From NCBI RefSeq assembly GCF_022201045.2, contig NC_068557.1, positions 8,680,001 through 8,744,000 on the forward strand: 64,000 nucleotides of DNA, given 5' to 3'. The translations under genes and the position numbers were made by a program. This document shows positions 12,279-25,214 of this stretch, piece after piece; positions within the stretch are counted from its first letter, which is position 1, and every line of letters begins with the position of its first letter. This DNA is from Citrus sinensis (taxonomy: Eukaryota; Streptophyta; Magnoliopsida; Sapindales; Rutaceae). The notes under the pieces were generated by a model. The model was not told the DNA's origin. It did not search any database and worked only from the letters and a program-made list of their open reading frames with translations.

Positions 12279-15200
12279 GGAGAAAAAGGACACCGGACAA
12301 ACACATATCTTAGTGAAAAAGTGATGACAAGAATCATTCATAAAAAATGATCTAACAGGAAGTGTTTCTTGTGCAATAAATAAATGGTTGAGATTGAAAG
12401 TATTGCCACAAAAATTGCCATGAGCACATGCTTTCGGTTATGATGCGCTACATCTTGATCTCAAGGTCTTAGAGTTTGGGGCCATGCCTTTAATATTGCC
12501 TGCTGCGATGGAAGGTCCAATCTCAGTCTCACATGTCGTTGCAACTTCACGAAATTCATCCTTTTGATTCAAGGTATGAAATGGAAGATATAGTTTAAAA
12601 ATTAAAACAAAATTATCATCGTCGGCGAGGAAATGAGAGAATACAACGAGCCTCTGAAAATTATATCGAACATGCCCTAAATATTCTTGAAAGAAATTCA
12701 TAGTTTGAATTATGTCATATGAAGAGTTAGATTTTTCATTGAAGTAGTAATTAAACACAAGAAAAAACTATCCATTAGACATAACTCGGTTGGTTGTGAG
12801 TATTTTGCATCGTTAATCACATGAGTTTGAATAATGTCAAAGAATGTAAATTAATATTTATTGGGTGAAATTTCCCATCTTTATCTAAGCTCTTTGAAAG
12901 AGTAAAAAAAGAAATGCTATACGAAATCAAAATTTCCACTTCAACATTTATCATCATTAAGTCGTCGAATTTATAATTTTCAATGGATTACATTATTTAT
13001 TTATTTTCTTGCTTTGAAATAATAGAAAAAGCAGATAAGTTAGTTGGATAACGTTGATTTAGTTTCAAAATCTTCATGTACTTCACATGGCAGCAATCGT
13101 TGCAAATGATGGGGGGTAGAGGCATATAAAGATGGAGACGATCATGAGTCATGACCACTTTGAAAAGAATAATAATTTTTATTGCGTCTCAATTATTTTC
13201 TTTCCTCTGCTTGTAATTATATGCAAGTGGGGCTATAATTATATTTGATTAGGCAACCCTTTTGGCCTAACCACTCCTCTTTTTAAATGCAGATCCCAAT
13301 CCTCTGATTGGGGTATTGCCCATGCTCTTTAATTAACGTCATCTCTTGTTACGTATTTCTTGTTGATTTGTGAAGACGGTAGCCCGATGCCAGACAAAAT
13401 TTGCCTCACTTTCACTTGGTTTATATTTTATTTTATTTCTTTCTTAATTTAATCCAAAAGCATATACACTGCACATGTATTCCCATTCTTCTTAAGCATC
13501 ACCTTCGTCTTCACGTTAAATTATATAATTACTTTCTAAAGCGACATAGTTATTTAAGGCTGCCAATTACATATTAAACCAGGCTATAAGCCGATCGAGC
13601 AGTGGCCTTCCCACATAACCATTTATCTAACTTTCATACGAGCATGTAAATGTTTGTGATCAACAATAAATAGATCGTTTCCATAATTAAACAATTTACT
13701 TCACGTGTTATGCCACTGTCAGGATCTGGGTTAACTTCACTAGCAAGATTAGTTAGCAATTATAGAGTAATTAGTATGGCATCTTATACAACTCTAATGT
13801 CTTGCATTTTGATGAGGTATCATAGTATCTAAATCTAATGTCAGTAGCTCGCAATGTTACATTAATGTCTCTAATGTTGCCGATTAAGTTGTTCGTTTTA
13901 TTATCTTAGCAAGTTTTTAGAATTTTGGATTAGGACAAAAGAAGATGCTCATAACATTTTTTTTTTTCTTTTTGTTACCTATATTTCTGCAAACATTCAA
14001 TTTTGGTGAACAAAGGAAGCTTTAGATGGACAAAAATGAAGGGAAAAAGATAGACAAGAATGGCTTGTTCTTTTAACATTTGTGTGACTCAGGGTTTCAC
14101 TGTCACATGCATGCATACGCTGGCTGGACATAAGCTAAATTGCTAACATGGGTCAATTTTAATGTAAAGAAATTAACTCGTAGCGTACGGGCTTACGGTT
14201 AGGCCCACTAAATGATAAAAAAAAGGGAAAGAATCATCGGTAAGTAAAGAAAAAATTTGATGTCCCACCATCACATGGCGATTGATCGATGATCCTTTGG
14301 CTGATGATGGCCCACTTTAAAGAAAAATTGGGGTGGGAAAGAAGAAAAAAAAAAAAAAAAAGAAAGGCGAAAAAATTCAAGTGAAGTAGGTGAAATTTGG
14401 AAATATCAGAGCCACGAGATCCACTAAAAATCTTCCGCATGGCATGGCGTTTGACTGGGGGCTGGCTCTGCATAGGGAGGGTCTATATCAGTTTATTTGG
14501 TTTGGTCTAATCTATGGTCTAGCTAGATTGGTTGCTTTACAAATTATAATTTATATAGCCTTTGTTGCTTTCCTCTGCTTGCTTGCTTGCTTGTGGCTGT
14601 GGATTTGCCTGCTCACAGCTTTTTCAACACAAAATCTCTCACCCTCCAATCTCTCACTCATTTCAACTATCAACAACTTTTTTTTTTTTAATAAAACAAT
14701 CCATGAGGAAAAAAAATTAAACAAACAAAATATTTGATTTCATTTGACGTGAGAAATTTTATAATAATATATCATAACAAACATTTACATCAATTTACAA
14801 ACAATTCATGAAGGTAGATAGATGAATAAATCAATGTGATTTTATTGACAGGCAAGGAGGAAAATTTGTATATAATAAATTTTTAAGTATTACCAAAAAT
14901 ACTCCTATATATATATATATATATTATATTATTCTCCATCGCTTGAGTAGGTCATGCCAGTTGATACGATGATGAACATTCTGAAAAGATCGATATATAT
15001 TATTTATAATTCTTTATATATAAAATCTATAAGTTTTAGATCTACAAACGCAACACACGTTATAATTAAAAACAATAATAAAAGACCCAAGAAAATACCA
15101 CAGATTTAGATAAAAGAAGACCAAATCTTATTCACATATTAGAGATTGAAGAAAACAAACAGAAATATAATAAGGAAAGAAAAGGAAGCGTGTCCGCCAG

Positions 15201-17792
15201 AGAGAAATTCTTTCCGGTTACATTAACACTTATTAGTAGTTTCAAAAAGTCAAATTAGGATTTTATTAGGCAAAAAATGGAATATATTCATACTTTATAA
15301 TCGTTGGTCTAATTTATTTGTTACAAAATTTTGCAACAAGTAACTGAAAAAGGATTTTTTTTTTTAAAAGAAAAGAAAGAATATTATGGTGATTTTTATT
15401 CCAGTGTGTGAAGACTGAAGAATCTCTCCCTTATGAAAAAAAAAAAAAGAAAAAGAAAGAAAGCATGAGTTATCTTCACAGTAGTGTCAACATCTCTAAG
15501 AACAAATTTAGAACATGATGATAAATGCAATCGAAGTTGAATTCATAAGGCTAATCATTATTCATTTAGCTCGTTATCATGGAGATGTTGCAAATATCCT
15601 GGGTTGACTGATTCCTAACCTGTAATGTTGCAGCATCACCAATCATCTTCCCCTCCAGAATATTTAGCTCAACTCCATCAAATTGCTACCAGAAAATTGA
15701 CACATACTTATATTTTATTTTTTGGTAAAAATAACTGCTTTAGGCCCAAATAACTTTCCACATATTTTAAATGCCCGTTATGCATGATATTGAATAATTA
15801 TAATTTTTTCAATTAGAAATCTCTGGTTATATTAAATTTATGAATAAATTAAAAATAATAAAAACACGTACTCTAATACAATATATTTTATTCTGTACGA
15901 TATTAAAATTTTTTGTTTTTTTTTTTTTTATATTTTTCAACTTATCCCAAAATTTAAGTTCTTACAGTAACTTTGATAATATCAAACTGTAACTTTGATA
16001 TCATACTAGTAAAATCACATGACTCAAACAATTGTATGAAAGTAAGATTTAACAGCCAGTGATCAAAAGATTCAGATTAAACAGTTTATTTTATTTTATT
16101 TTTTTCAATGTTCAATCCAAACGAAACAGAAAAGCAAGAGTTTCTTTCAAAAAATACAAAATAAAAATAATTTTTTTGTTCTTCAAGGAGTGCGCTAACT
16201 AGAAGCAAGGATTAACACTTGGCTGTATGTATATAACGACCAAACAAGAGCGAATCCAAGACAGCAACCTTAGGTTACAATTAAGGACACATCAATATAC
16301 AATATATAATATATTTATACACGCCTCAAATTTATCTCAAATTCAAACGATCGCAAATGAAAACGGCCAATACACTGGCCGTTCGGACCAGACACACGAC
16401 AGCCTAATGCCTAGTTATTGCTTACAGTTTATGTCGTCTTGCAAAATGGGTTTTGGTCACGTAACAGAGAAAGATGAAAGGGCAAACTTATGCTCGGCAG
16501 GGAGTGAGTGCGACACAGCCATGCCCGTGTCTCTGTTTAAGGTCAGTCTGTGTGACGCCATGGGTTTAAGAAGCACAGGAACTTACTGTCTGTTACGAAT
16601 CTTGAGACGCTGTGTTTTCGATTCCAACAGAGCTTAGATAATTTTTCACCCACTGTCCTAACAATTACTGCACGTGTCCAGCTGCATTCATTCAAATAAT
16701 TTTATTTGATTGGCCATTCGATTTAAATTTTTTTGAGAGTTAAGTCGTAAAATATCAATTTGAATTTTGTCTATTCTTTTACTTATTTAAGACAAAAAAA
16801 AAAAAAAGTTACTACAACTACGTATTAAATGGATGAGACGAATTTGCAATAATTTTATCAATAAAATATTAGTAATAGCTGATTTTTTTTAATTACTAAA
16901 TATAGTTATATTTCTCAATGGACCTTATCTAGATTGATTTTATTGTAGCACGATTGGGCGTTTGTTGGAATGCATGTGCTCATTTTTAGTTGTCACACAC
17001 CCAAAATTTAGGTGAAATTCAGTCTCAATTATTGAAATGAGAGGCGCAGCTGATGAGCTCAAAGCTATATTATGAGAAGAGAACAAAGGAACCACCAATT
17101 TGACATTTCACGGTAGCCGAAAAGGACAAAAACAAAAATCATGAATTTGCAAAATCTTATAACAAAAGATTTGGACTAGACTTTTGAGCTTAGTGAAGCC
17201 TAATTCTCATTTCCATTTCCACACCGATAATGATTTCAACGTTGCAATTTAAGTTTGACCCATAAGCTAGTGCATCAATTCTTAATGGGAAATTGGATTT
17301 CTTTTTAAATAGGAATTTGGAGAAAAAAAAAAAAAAGGTGGATAATTGAGAGCGTATGGCAAATAGTCAAAGTGATAAATGATTGAGAATTACACAACCA
17401 AACCAATGAAACTCGAACAAAGTCTTCTTTTTCAATTATGCTTAGACACTTTAGCTAGTGATTTTTGTAATGGAATTCTCGTACTACGTATAGTAAAATT
17501 TACTTTTTATTTATTTATTTGTGTATTTAATTTAATTCTCTGGTGAGAATTGATCGCTTATCTTAAACCTTTGCTATTATGATCCAAAATTGACTTAAAA
17601 AAACACTTTACAATCACTTTTTCATTTAGTAATAAAACAATTATTATTTTGCTCACTATTTATGTAAGACTTTTCTAAATACCAAATTAAACAAGATTAA
17701 AAGAAAATATTTATAACTCTCATATGAAAAATATGAGTTCAACTCTAGCTCACATATGTGTTGATGAATAACAAAATTTTTATGCAAAATAT

Positions 17793-17795
<3 letters not shown>
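12279..17795. other. Large gene-poor interval
   Basis: No frame with family similarity. It contains homopolymer A/T runs, a TA-rich run at about 14905-14930, and one moderately GC-richer island at 16340-16640. In that island the longest frame (+, 16227-16637) has no recognisable domain. The interval 14400-14650 contains CTTGCTTGCTTGCTTG and pyrimidine-rich sequence like a plant 5' leader, but no gene follows it. I see no miRNA, tRNA or transposon ends that can be defended. Confidence 0.5.

Positions 17796-17827
<32 letters not shown>
17796..17827. repeat. (GA)16 microsatellite
   Basis: Perfect GA dinucleotide repeat of 32 bases, a likely length-polymorphic marker. Confidence 0.95.
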
Positions 17828-17830
<3 letters not shown>

Positions 17831-18923
17831 AATGTGTACCTTATAAGAATTTCAAAAGGGATTTAAAAAAAAAAATTCAAATGAAACCAAACAAAACATG
17901 CTAAGAATGCCACTAATGTCCATCTTGGACGATGTAGTTGGATTCACTATTTTAAATGTTTCAAGTATCAACAAAATGACAATAAACCATTATGATTGCA
18001 ATTTTCTCACGAGTACTATCACAAATTGTACATCTCTACCTACAAAATCTAGACTTACCCTTTGAGCACATTTGCCGCTACCGAAGTGTGAACATAGAAA
18101 ACTGAATTTACCTTTTCTAGATCATCACTAATTTGTCAATGGGAGACTGGCCGACTTGTCACACGCATGATTTATTTAAAATATGGGGTATCTAAGAATT
18201 TCTTTTTCTCTTAAAACAGAGATTAGGGGATTTGGAATTATTTTTAACATCTTGAAATGGAAAAAAAAAAACTTCATAAAAGAAAGTTTGAATCTCGCTT
18301 ATGGTCACCACTCGCCATGAGTATGATGGATCATAATGACACAAAAATACCATACCTCAAGCTACACCAATACTTGCACAGTGGTTCATCATCATTAATG
18401 GCAGAAAAATACCAAACAAAAAAAAAAAAAAAGACAGAGATGCTCCTCACATTTAATATTATGAGGACACATTTAAAGCAGGTATAAGATTTTGTCAAAA
18501 ATCATTTTCTTCTTCTCTTTTACTGAATTTCCTAATCATTAAAAAGCCCATGATTCAGATATATCCAATGTCATAAAGAGAGAAAAAGGGAAATAAATTT
18601 TTTTTTATAGAAAAAGAAAGATGTACAGTACAGTAAAAGTAAATTTCCTGACAAAACACTAGATTAACTGTAGAAGAAACGCAAAACCCACACCCGCGAG
18701 TATTTAAATCTCACACTCGCTTTTCACAATCTGTATGCTTTTACATCTTTCGCGTCAAACATCCCCCACATGAGGTGTCTTCGTCAGGGGCCGCGAGTTG
18801 AATCCACACGCGCAGGTACGAACAAAAGAATCTTATCTACACCGTGGCATCATCGTAATTTTCAATAAAACGAGTGTCGTTTTTCAGAGAGTCCATTACC
18901 GATCTCTTTGGTAAGACCTTTAT

Positions 18924-18970
18924 CAGAGAGAGAGAGAGAGGGAAAGGGAGAGTGAGAGAGAATGAGAGAG
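18924..18970. repeat. Imperfect GA-rich repeat upstream of the auxin receptor gene
   Basis: GAGAGA blocks interrupted by GGAAAGGG and AGTGAG. It lies about 820 bp before the AFB start codon, in a purine-rich promoter region of the kind common in plants. Confidence 0.85.
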
Positions 18971-19140
18971 ACTTCGAAACGAGAGATAAGGACACATGCA
19001 TGATGCCCCCCTGCTGAACGGTCAAGATTCTCTCAATCTTTTCATCAAAGCAACGCTGACCGTCAGATCCGTAACCCGGTTAATACTCTTAACCACGGTT
19101 GAAAACTAACCCTGGTTAATTACCTAAACTCAGAAAAGAG

Positions 19141-19787
19141 TTTCTTTTTTTTCCCTCGAGTTAGAGCGAGAGCTTCACTGAGTTACAAACACAAGCTCTT
19201 ACATTGTGTTCTTTTTTAAGCTTGTGTTTTTCTTATTTATTTTCTTTCTCTCTGTATAGTTTTATCATTTCATTAGATTTTCGATTTAGTTTTTGTTAGT
19301 TTCTATTTACAGAAAATTTAGATTTTTTTTTCGAGATCTATGAATTTAATCTGTTTTTCAACGTTTTTTCATCGCTGTAATCATTTTGCAGATGATCACT
19401 GAATGAGAAAATAAGAAGATAAAAAAAATTTTCCTTCACTTTCTCTCTAAAAAAACCACGTTTTTTTTTTCCTCGCGAAAATTCGAGTTCTTTCTCTTTC
19501 TCTCTGTTGCCTTTAGATCTTAATAATCTAAAGTAGTAAAGAGAGGCGACACAATCTCAGTTGTCCTTGCACTCACATCATTCTGTCCGTACGTAGTAGT
19601 TTTTAGATTTTCAGATCTGGTCTCATTATTAGATTTTCCAAATAATTTTAAGATATTCCCCAAAATTAGATCTGGGTTTAATTTGTTCTCTCTTAAAAAG
19701 ATAATTTTCTCGGGAAAGTTGGGTTTTTTCTGGGGAATTTTTTTTTTCTGGGAAAGTTGAGGAGTAAGACTGAATGTTAAGCGAAAG
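19141..19787 (+). promoter_or_regulatory. Likely 5' leader/proximal promoter of the AFB gene
   Basis: Pyrimidine-rich DNA with repeated TTTCTCTCT words, similar to long plant 5'-UTRs. No clear TATA box was singled out, and a 5'-UTR intron cannot be excluded. No coding frame other than a 5-codon upstream ORF at its end. Confidence 0.45.
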
Positions 19788-19791
19788 ATGA
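19774..19791 (+). promoter_or_regulatory. Five-codon upstream ORF abutting the AFB start
   Basis: ATG TTA AGC GAA AGA TGA. The TGA stop shares its final A with the second of the two tandem main-frame ATGs (19788 and 19791). A ribosome finishing here sits directly on the main start, an arrangement that could tune initiation. Its function is inference. Confidence 0.6.
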
Positions 19792-22101
19792 TGAATTATT
19801 TTCCAGATGAGGTAATAGAGCACGTGTTCGATTTCGTGACATCGCAGAAAGACAGAAACGCCGTATCGTTGGTGTGCAAATCATGGTACAAAATCGAACG
19901 ACTGAGCAGGCAAAGTGTGTTCATCGGGAACTGCTACGCGATCAGCCCAGAAAGGGTGATCGGGAGGTTTCGGGGGCTGAAGTCGTTGACTTTGAAGGGG
20001 AAGCCGCATTTTGCGGACTTCAACTTGCTTCCGTATGACTGGGGCGGGTGGGTGTACCCGTGGGTCGAAGCTTTGGCTAAGAGTCGGGTCGGGTTAGAGG
20101 AGTTGAGATTGAAGAGGATGGTAGTGTCTGATGACTGTCTTGAGTTGCTGTCGAGGTCGTTTGTGAATTTTAAGTCGCTGGTTCTTGTTAGCTGTGAGGG
20201 GTTTACCACTGATGGATTGGCTGCTATTGCTGCCAATTGTAGGTAAGAATCTTTATTTATCATTGTTATTATTATTGTTTTTGAATTTTTTGTTGTTACT
20301 ATTTGTTTTTGATGAGTTCTTTTATTTGATTGGTGGTGAGTTTTGGAGAGTTCACTGATAGGCTTGTTTCACTTTAGCCTATTTGAAAGTTAGCTTGTGA
20401 TAGACTTGTGATAAGTTATCTAATGAATGCTTAGTCTGATGGTTCTTCCATTTTTGATGTTTTACTGCTAATGTATATCGATCCTGAAATTTGTAAGGAG
20501 ATACAGAAATGTTGCCGATATAGTTTTTATTACTGAGCATGCTTGGCTACTTAATTTAATTGTTGCAGTGTCTTTTATAATTAAAAAACGATATCAATGG
20601 CTAAGTGGACAACTTTCGTTCTGTCAATCAATTTTCTATACTGTCTGTTTAGATGGTCTATTGTGATGTAATTTTCCTCAGTATGTTGGCTGGAGGTGAA
20701 TACTTGGCAATTGGCATGGACTATGTTCCTAACTTTTCTTTGTTTTTGCTGTTCTTAGGTATCTTAGGGAGCTTGACTTGCAAGAAATTGAAGTAGATGA
20801 TAATAGAGGACAGTGGATTAGCTGCTTTCCTGATAGCTGCACCTCTCTTGTCTCCCTGAATTTCTCATGCCTCAAAGGAGAAATTAATTTGACAGCCCTT
20901 GAGAGACTTGTAGCAAGGTCTCCTAATCTCAAAAGTTTGAGGTTAAATCGGGCAGTGCCTCTTGACACCCTCCAAAAATTGTTGATGCGAGCTCCTCAAC
21001 TAGTAGACTTAGGCATCGGCTCATTTGTATATGATCCATCTTCTGAGGCCTACATCAAATTGAAGGCTACCCTTGTGAAGTGTAAGTCAATAAGAAGTTT
21101 GTCAGGATTTTTGGAGGTTGTTCCTTGCTGCCTGTCGGCTATTCATCCTGTTTGCCAGAACCTAACTTCGTTGAATCTAAGCTATGCTCCGGGCATTCAT
21201 GGTAATGAGCTAATAAAGCTAATTCGGTTCTGCAGGAAACTTGAGCGATTATGGGTATGTTCTTAAAACCTGTTCACTCTTGCATATAAGATTATTTTCA
21301 AAGTGAGATGAATGACCATATCTTCCATAACCTATGCAGATACTGGATTCTATTGGAGACAGAGGACTAGGAGTTGTAGCTTTCACCTGTAAAGAATTGC
21401 AAGAATTGAGGGTTTTCCCATCTGGGGTCGACAATGCTGCTGTAACAGAGGAAGGCCTGGTTGCCATATCAGCTGGTTGCCCGAAGCTGCATTCATTGCT
21501 TTACTTCTGCCAGCAAATGACTAATGCCGCCCTAATAACTGTAGCCAAGAATAATTCAAATTTCACTCGCTTCAGATTGTGCATCCTTGACCGTGAAAAA
21601 CCTGACCCTGTCACCATGCAGCCTTTGGATGAAGGTTTTGGGGCAATTGTACAATCATGCAAGCGTCTAAGGCGATTGTCACTCTCTGGCCTTTTAACTG
21701 ACCAGGTTTTCCTTTACATTGGAATGTATGCTGAGCAGCTGGAAATGCTTTCTATTGCATTTGCTGGGAATAGCGACAAGGGAATGCTGTATGTATTGAA
21801 CGGGTGCAAGAAGCTCCGCAAGCTGGAAATCAGGGACAGCCCCTTCGGTAACACAGCACTTCTGACGGACGTGGGAAAGTATGAGACAATGCGATCCCTT
21901 TGGATGTCGTCCTGCGAAGTTACCCTTGGAGGCTGCCAGACACTTGCGAAGAAGATGCCTAGGCTCAATGTGGAGATCATAAATGAAGATGATCAGATGG
22001 AGTTTAGCCTGGATGATAGACAAAAAGTAGGGAAGATGTATTTGTACCGCACCCTGGTCGGGCCAAGGAAAGATGCGCCAGATTTTGTGTGGACTCTCTA
22101 A
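19788..22101 (+). CDS. AFB2: TIR1/AFB-type auxin receptor F-box protein (AFB2/3 clade)
   Basis: Three exons read cleanly: 19788-20242, 20759-21254 and 21340-22101, all with GT..AG introns, giving 570 residues (family about 570-595). The first 45 residues form the F-box ([12 protein letters not shown] then SLVCKSW), which docks on SKP1/ASK in an SCF ubiquitin ligase. The rest is leucine-rich repeats. Known functional segments are present: [10 protein letters not shown] near residues 70-80, FRLCI (Arg at about 396, matching the TIR1 arginine that contacts auxin carboxylate) and LSLSGLLTD near 430-438. The protein binds auxin and Aux/IAA repressors in the nucleus. The N-terminus and sequence style are closer to AFB2/AFB3 than to TIR1. 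Two ATGs occur in tandem; the second matches the AFB2 start. Regulation: a miR393 site in exon 3 and an upstream ORF. The gene converges on the CYSTM-type gene at 22851-24466. Confidence 0.95.
21883..21904 (+). promoter_or_regulatory. miR393 target site in AFB exon 3
   Basis: The run CAATGCGATCCCTTTGGA is perfectly complementary to the first 18 nt of miR393. The only mismatches are three positions facing the miRNA 3' end. The same site, in the same part of the LRR coding region (ETMRSLW), is the established cleavage site in TIR1, AFB2 and AFB3. Confidence 0.93.
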
Positions 22102-22850
22102 GTTTATCTGGGGTGTGCATCATCGTCTTCTTGGCTCGGGTGGTTGTTTTCTTGTTATGAGTAGATGTACTTTGCGTAGGCCAGTTGATTTTATGGACTT
22201 TTAGGCTGTTGGTTATTTAGTTTTATGCTATTGCTTTTTTAATTTACCGAGGGATTTGCTATTTTTGCTATTTTTGCTATTTGTACTCGTTTGTGATTAT
22301 AACAGATTGGTAATGGATCTTCAGGGTCTTGGAGCTGTCTTAGGAATTATGTTCTGTTGCTTGGTGTCTTATGCATCCGAGAACCTACCCTACTCTTTGG
22401 TTAAAAAAAAAAAAAAAAAAAACTCATTTAATATTCTCAGACCAGATCACTAGAACACCCAGACCAATTTGGTACTATCAACGTGTAGCAAACTGAGCAA
22501 TCGATGAGTTGTCATCAGTAACGGCTCACGCTTAAGCCCTTCTAAGCTTAAAACGGTATGAATGAAAGGCTTCTTCAGAAAGGCATGTACAATGTTCAAA
22601 TACAAAGTTTTAATATAGAGATTTATTTAAGGAGAAAGCTTCCATAAAGACGAATGTATTTATTTGTACAGCAAGCACACAGTCACACTACAATGATATC
22701 TTCTGCTTACAAATTCAAGAAAATGAAGTATTACATTTGAACGGGAATAGAACTACCAATATAAACATAAAACCTCTAAACAACCAGAATAGGAATTGAA
22801 AATTTATAAAAGCTGGTTTACAAGCTCCATTTCTCCGCCATGGGAAGCAA
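22102..22850. other. Convergent 3' region between AFB and CYSTM-type genes
   Basis: Holds the 3'-UTRs of both flanking genes. It includes an A19 tract near 22401-22420 and repeated TTTTTGCTA words at 22256-22280. No coding frame or transposon end is supported. Confidence 0.5.
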
Positions 22851-24466
22851 CTAAATGCATCGAAGACAGCAGCAGAATTCCTCCATCATACAACAGCAAC
22901 AAAGTGCAGCCAAACTACAATGTGAAAGAAATTAACTGATCAATTCAACACACAAGTAACATCTAATAGGCTTCTAATTTATTCCAAATATTGGATAATA
23001 CTAGACTCCGGAGAGATATCTGATGCAGCCAATAAATGCTTTTTTGGACCATTCACCTACGTCTATATGAAAGGAAATATTACTACAGTTCTAATAACCA
23101 TGCAAATGCTGCGTTCTTCAGTGACGCCTCTGTATGATAACTGGGAGGATTCAGCAAACCCTAAACACCCAACAGCTGGCACACCTGAACCGTTTACAAC
23201 CTTGGACAGAATTAATTTGCTCATACAGAAAGAAACTCTCTCTGCTAGATGCATCAACTCTTAGGAAGCTTCAACGGGGCCACTTAAGAGGTAAAGGCAG
23301 GATGAGAGACTAGGCCAATGAACTCCTTACTGCCACGCTGAAGTGTAAGCATAAGCTTCAGATGGTAATATTGCAGGCACTAGGGAAGGATAATCTATAA
23401 AAAAATGATTAAAATGATAATATTGCAGGTTTAGCCCTGCTTTGCATCCTCATCCTTCTCTTTACCTGAAACGAGTAAGTAAAAGTCCATTCACGAATGC
23501 CCTCCTAAGCTAGCCTGCTCCAGGTGGCTTTTGGAAAAGATTATGAATCAAAGAGGTAATGACCTAGAGAATGAAAACTCAATGGAGAAAGAGATGCAAG
23601 AAAGGACCAACAGTAGGACTTCTTAGATAATAGCTGAAGGACATGAGATGAAGATACACTACAGTCGTAAGTCCTAAAAACCTAGAAGAGCAAAGGAACA
23701 CGACACTTTTTAAGCATAATCTCCATTGATGATCATTCACTAAACTAGACCACAACTCCTCGTCTAAATGATAATTACACTCCAAAACTACCATCGCTTA
23801 TTGATACTGTCATAATTTCCTCCTGATTAAAGTATAACAGAACTCTTAAATTCAACATAGCCATCAAAAAAGTCCGCTGAGACTAATCAATTATCTATAC
23901 TATAATGAATGCAATTACTAATAGTCTAAATTAAAAGTACACAGCAATCAACAAATATGATATTTTGAATCCCAAATGAAGAAACGATGACAAATCAGAG
24001 AGAAGATATTTGACGTACCAGCCTTGTAAAATCGAAAAACAGCCATCGGACTGGTTCTGGTAATGATAGTGCTCGTAGTGACAGTGCTGCGGCGGAGGCG
24101 GCGGTGGAGGATGAGGATACCCTTCAGCAAAATAACCTTGGTACCCTTCATAAGGACGTGGCCCTCCAGGTGGCGGCGGCGGCTGTGGGTAAGGATACCC
24201 ATGCGGCGCCGGTGGAGAAGGATACCTCTCGTACGGCGGTTGCGGTGGCGTCGGCGCTGAGGGGTACCCTGGTGGTGGTGGATAAGCAGATGAGTAGCCT
24301 ATAAGAAGAAAAATATCCAAAGAAATTAGCAAAAAAATAAAAATTTTGAAACTTAATTGAGCAAAAAACAATTGATAAATAAAAATGAGTTTTAATTTAA
24401 TTTATTTTTCATTTTTGTACCTGGAGGAGGGTAGGGTTCGGGATTATGTTTGTGGTGGTAACTCAT
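22851..24466 (-). CDS. Cysteine-rich transmembrane module (CYSTM) protein, Pro/Tyr-rich
   Basis: Read on the minus strand as three exons: 24421-24466 (start ATG), 24019-24298 and 22851-22914 (stop TAG), with GT..AG introns of 122 and 1104 bp and phases that join exactly to 390 nt, 129 residues. Residues 1-95 are a Pro/Tyr/Gly-rich, His-containing low-complexity segment (PPPPGYP, PPPPPPPQH). The short last exon completes the CYSTM signature, reading SILQGCLAALCCCC and then acidic residues and a second CCC cluster. CYSTM proteins are small tail-anchored membrane proteins linked to stress tolerance in plants; the Cys block is thought to lie in or near the plasma membrane. The last exon encodes only 21 codons including the stop and is easy to miss. 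Gene pairs convergently with the AFB gene. Confidence 0.88.
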
Positions 24467-25214
24467 TTTTCTTTCTCGTCTCTGTGACCGCTGACGCTGT
24501 GTATACTTAAAGAGGGTGGAAAACAAATCGATTTAAAGATTTTTCTTTTCTTTTTCTTTTTTCAGTCAACTTGGTTTTGCCAGCCTGTAACCACTCAGCT
24601 TTTGCCATATCATACAAAGTTGTTTTTTAAATTATTATTTTTCTTGGAACAATCATGCCATTAATGCGGGGCGTTTTAATCGCTTAATCGGAAAGAGATA
24701 ATTGATTCTACTGGCCTATAAACTACAGCCCAATGTTGCAAAGGCTAGTGAAGCTTCGAATTTTGGACTTAAGCCATGACGAAAAGGGTGGGAACACTCC
24801 AAATTTTTCTCTCCATTTATTTAAAAAATTAATTCATTATTAAAAATTTACAATTTTAAGATCTCAAAATTACTCTTTGTTAATCTTTTTTTTCCTCTAT
24901 CTTACAATCACATATTCTCTATTTACTCTCACATCTTATAATGTAAACATTCAATTTTACTCTCTTTAGAATTCATTTTTTTAGTTTTTTCTTATATCAT
25001 AATTTTTATTTCATACTTTTTATATGCAATAACTTTTTTTTATATTCATTAACTTTTGTATTTAGTAAAAATTAATTTTTTGATATTTATTAACTTTCAT
25101 AACGATAAAAATTGGTTAATATTTATTTTTAAATGATGGGTTTTGTTTTTCTTAGTTAATGATACCATTTATTACAACTTAAAGAATAAATTTGAATAAA
25201 CAAACAATAATTTG
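24467..25214. other. Upstream region of CYSTM gene and AT-rich spacer
   Basis: A likely leader and promoter lie at about 24467-24600. From 24790 the DNA becomes very AT-rich with no coding frame. No TIR or TSD could be defined here. Confidence 0.45.

Noticed and set aside
12438-12758. Minus-strand 106-codon frame
   Set aside because: No recognisable domain, no promoter or splice context, and only the C-terminal third looks protein-like. Not enough to call a gene; it could be an old pseudogene piece.
14390-14737. Plus-strand 115-codon frame with hydrophobic residues
   Set aside because: Hydrophobicity comes from T-rich DNA (CTTGCTTGCTTG repeats). No family similarity.
16227-16637. Plus-strand 136-codon frame in a GC-richer island
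   Set aside because: No domain, unusual composition, no conserved motif. A 34-codon minus-strand ATG frame in the same place is equally unsupported.
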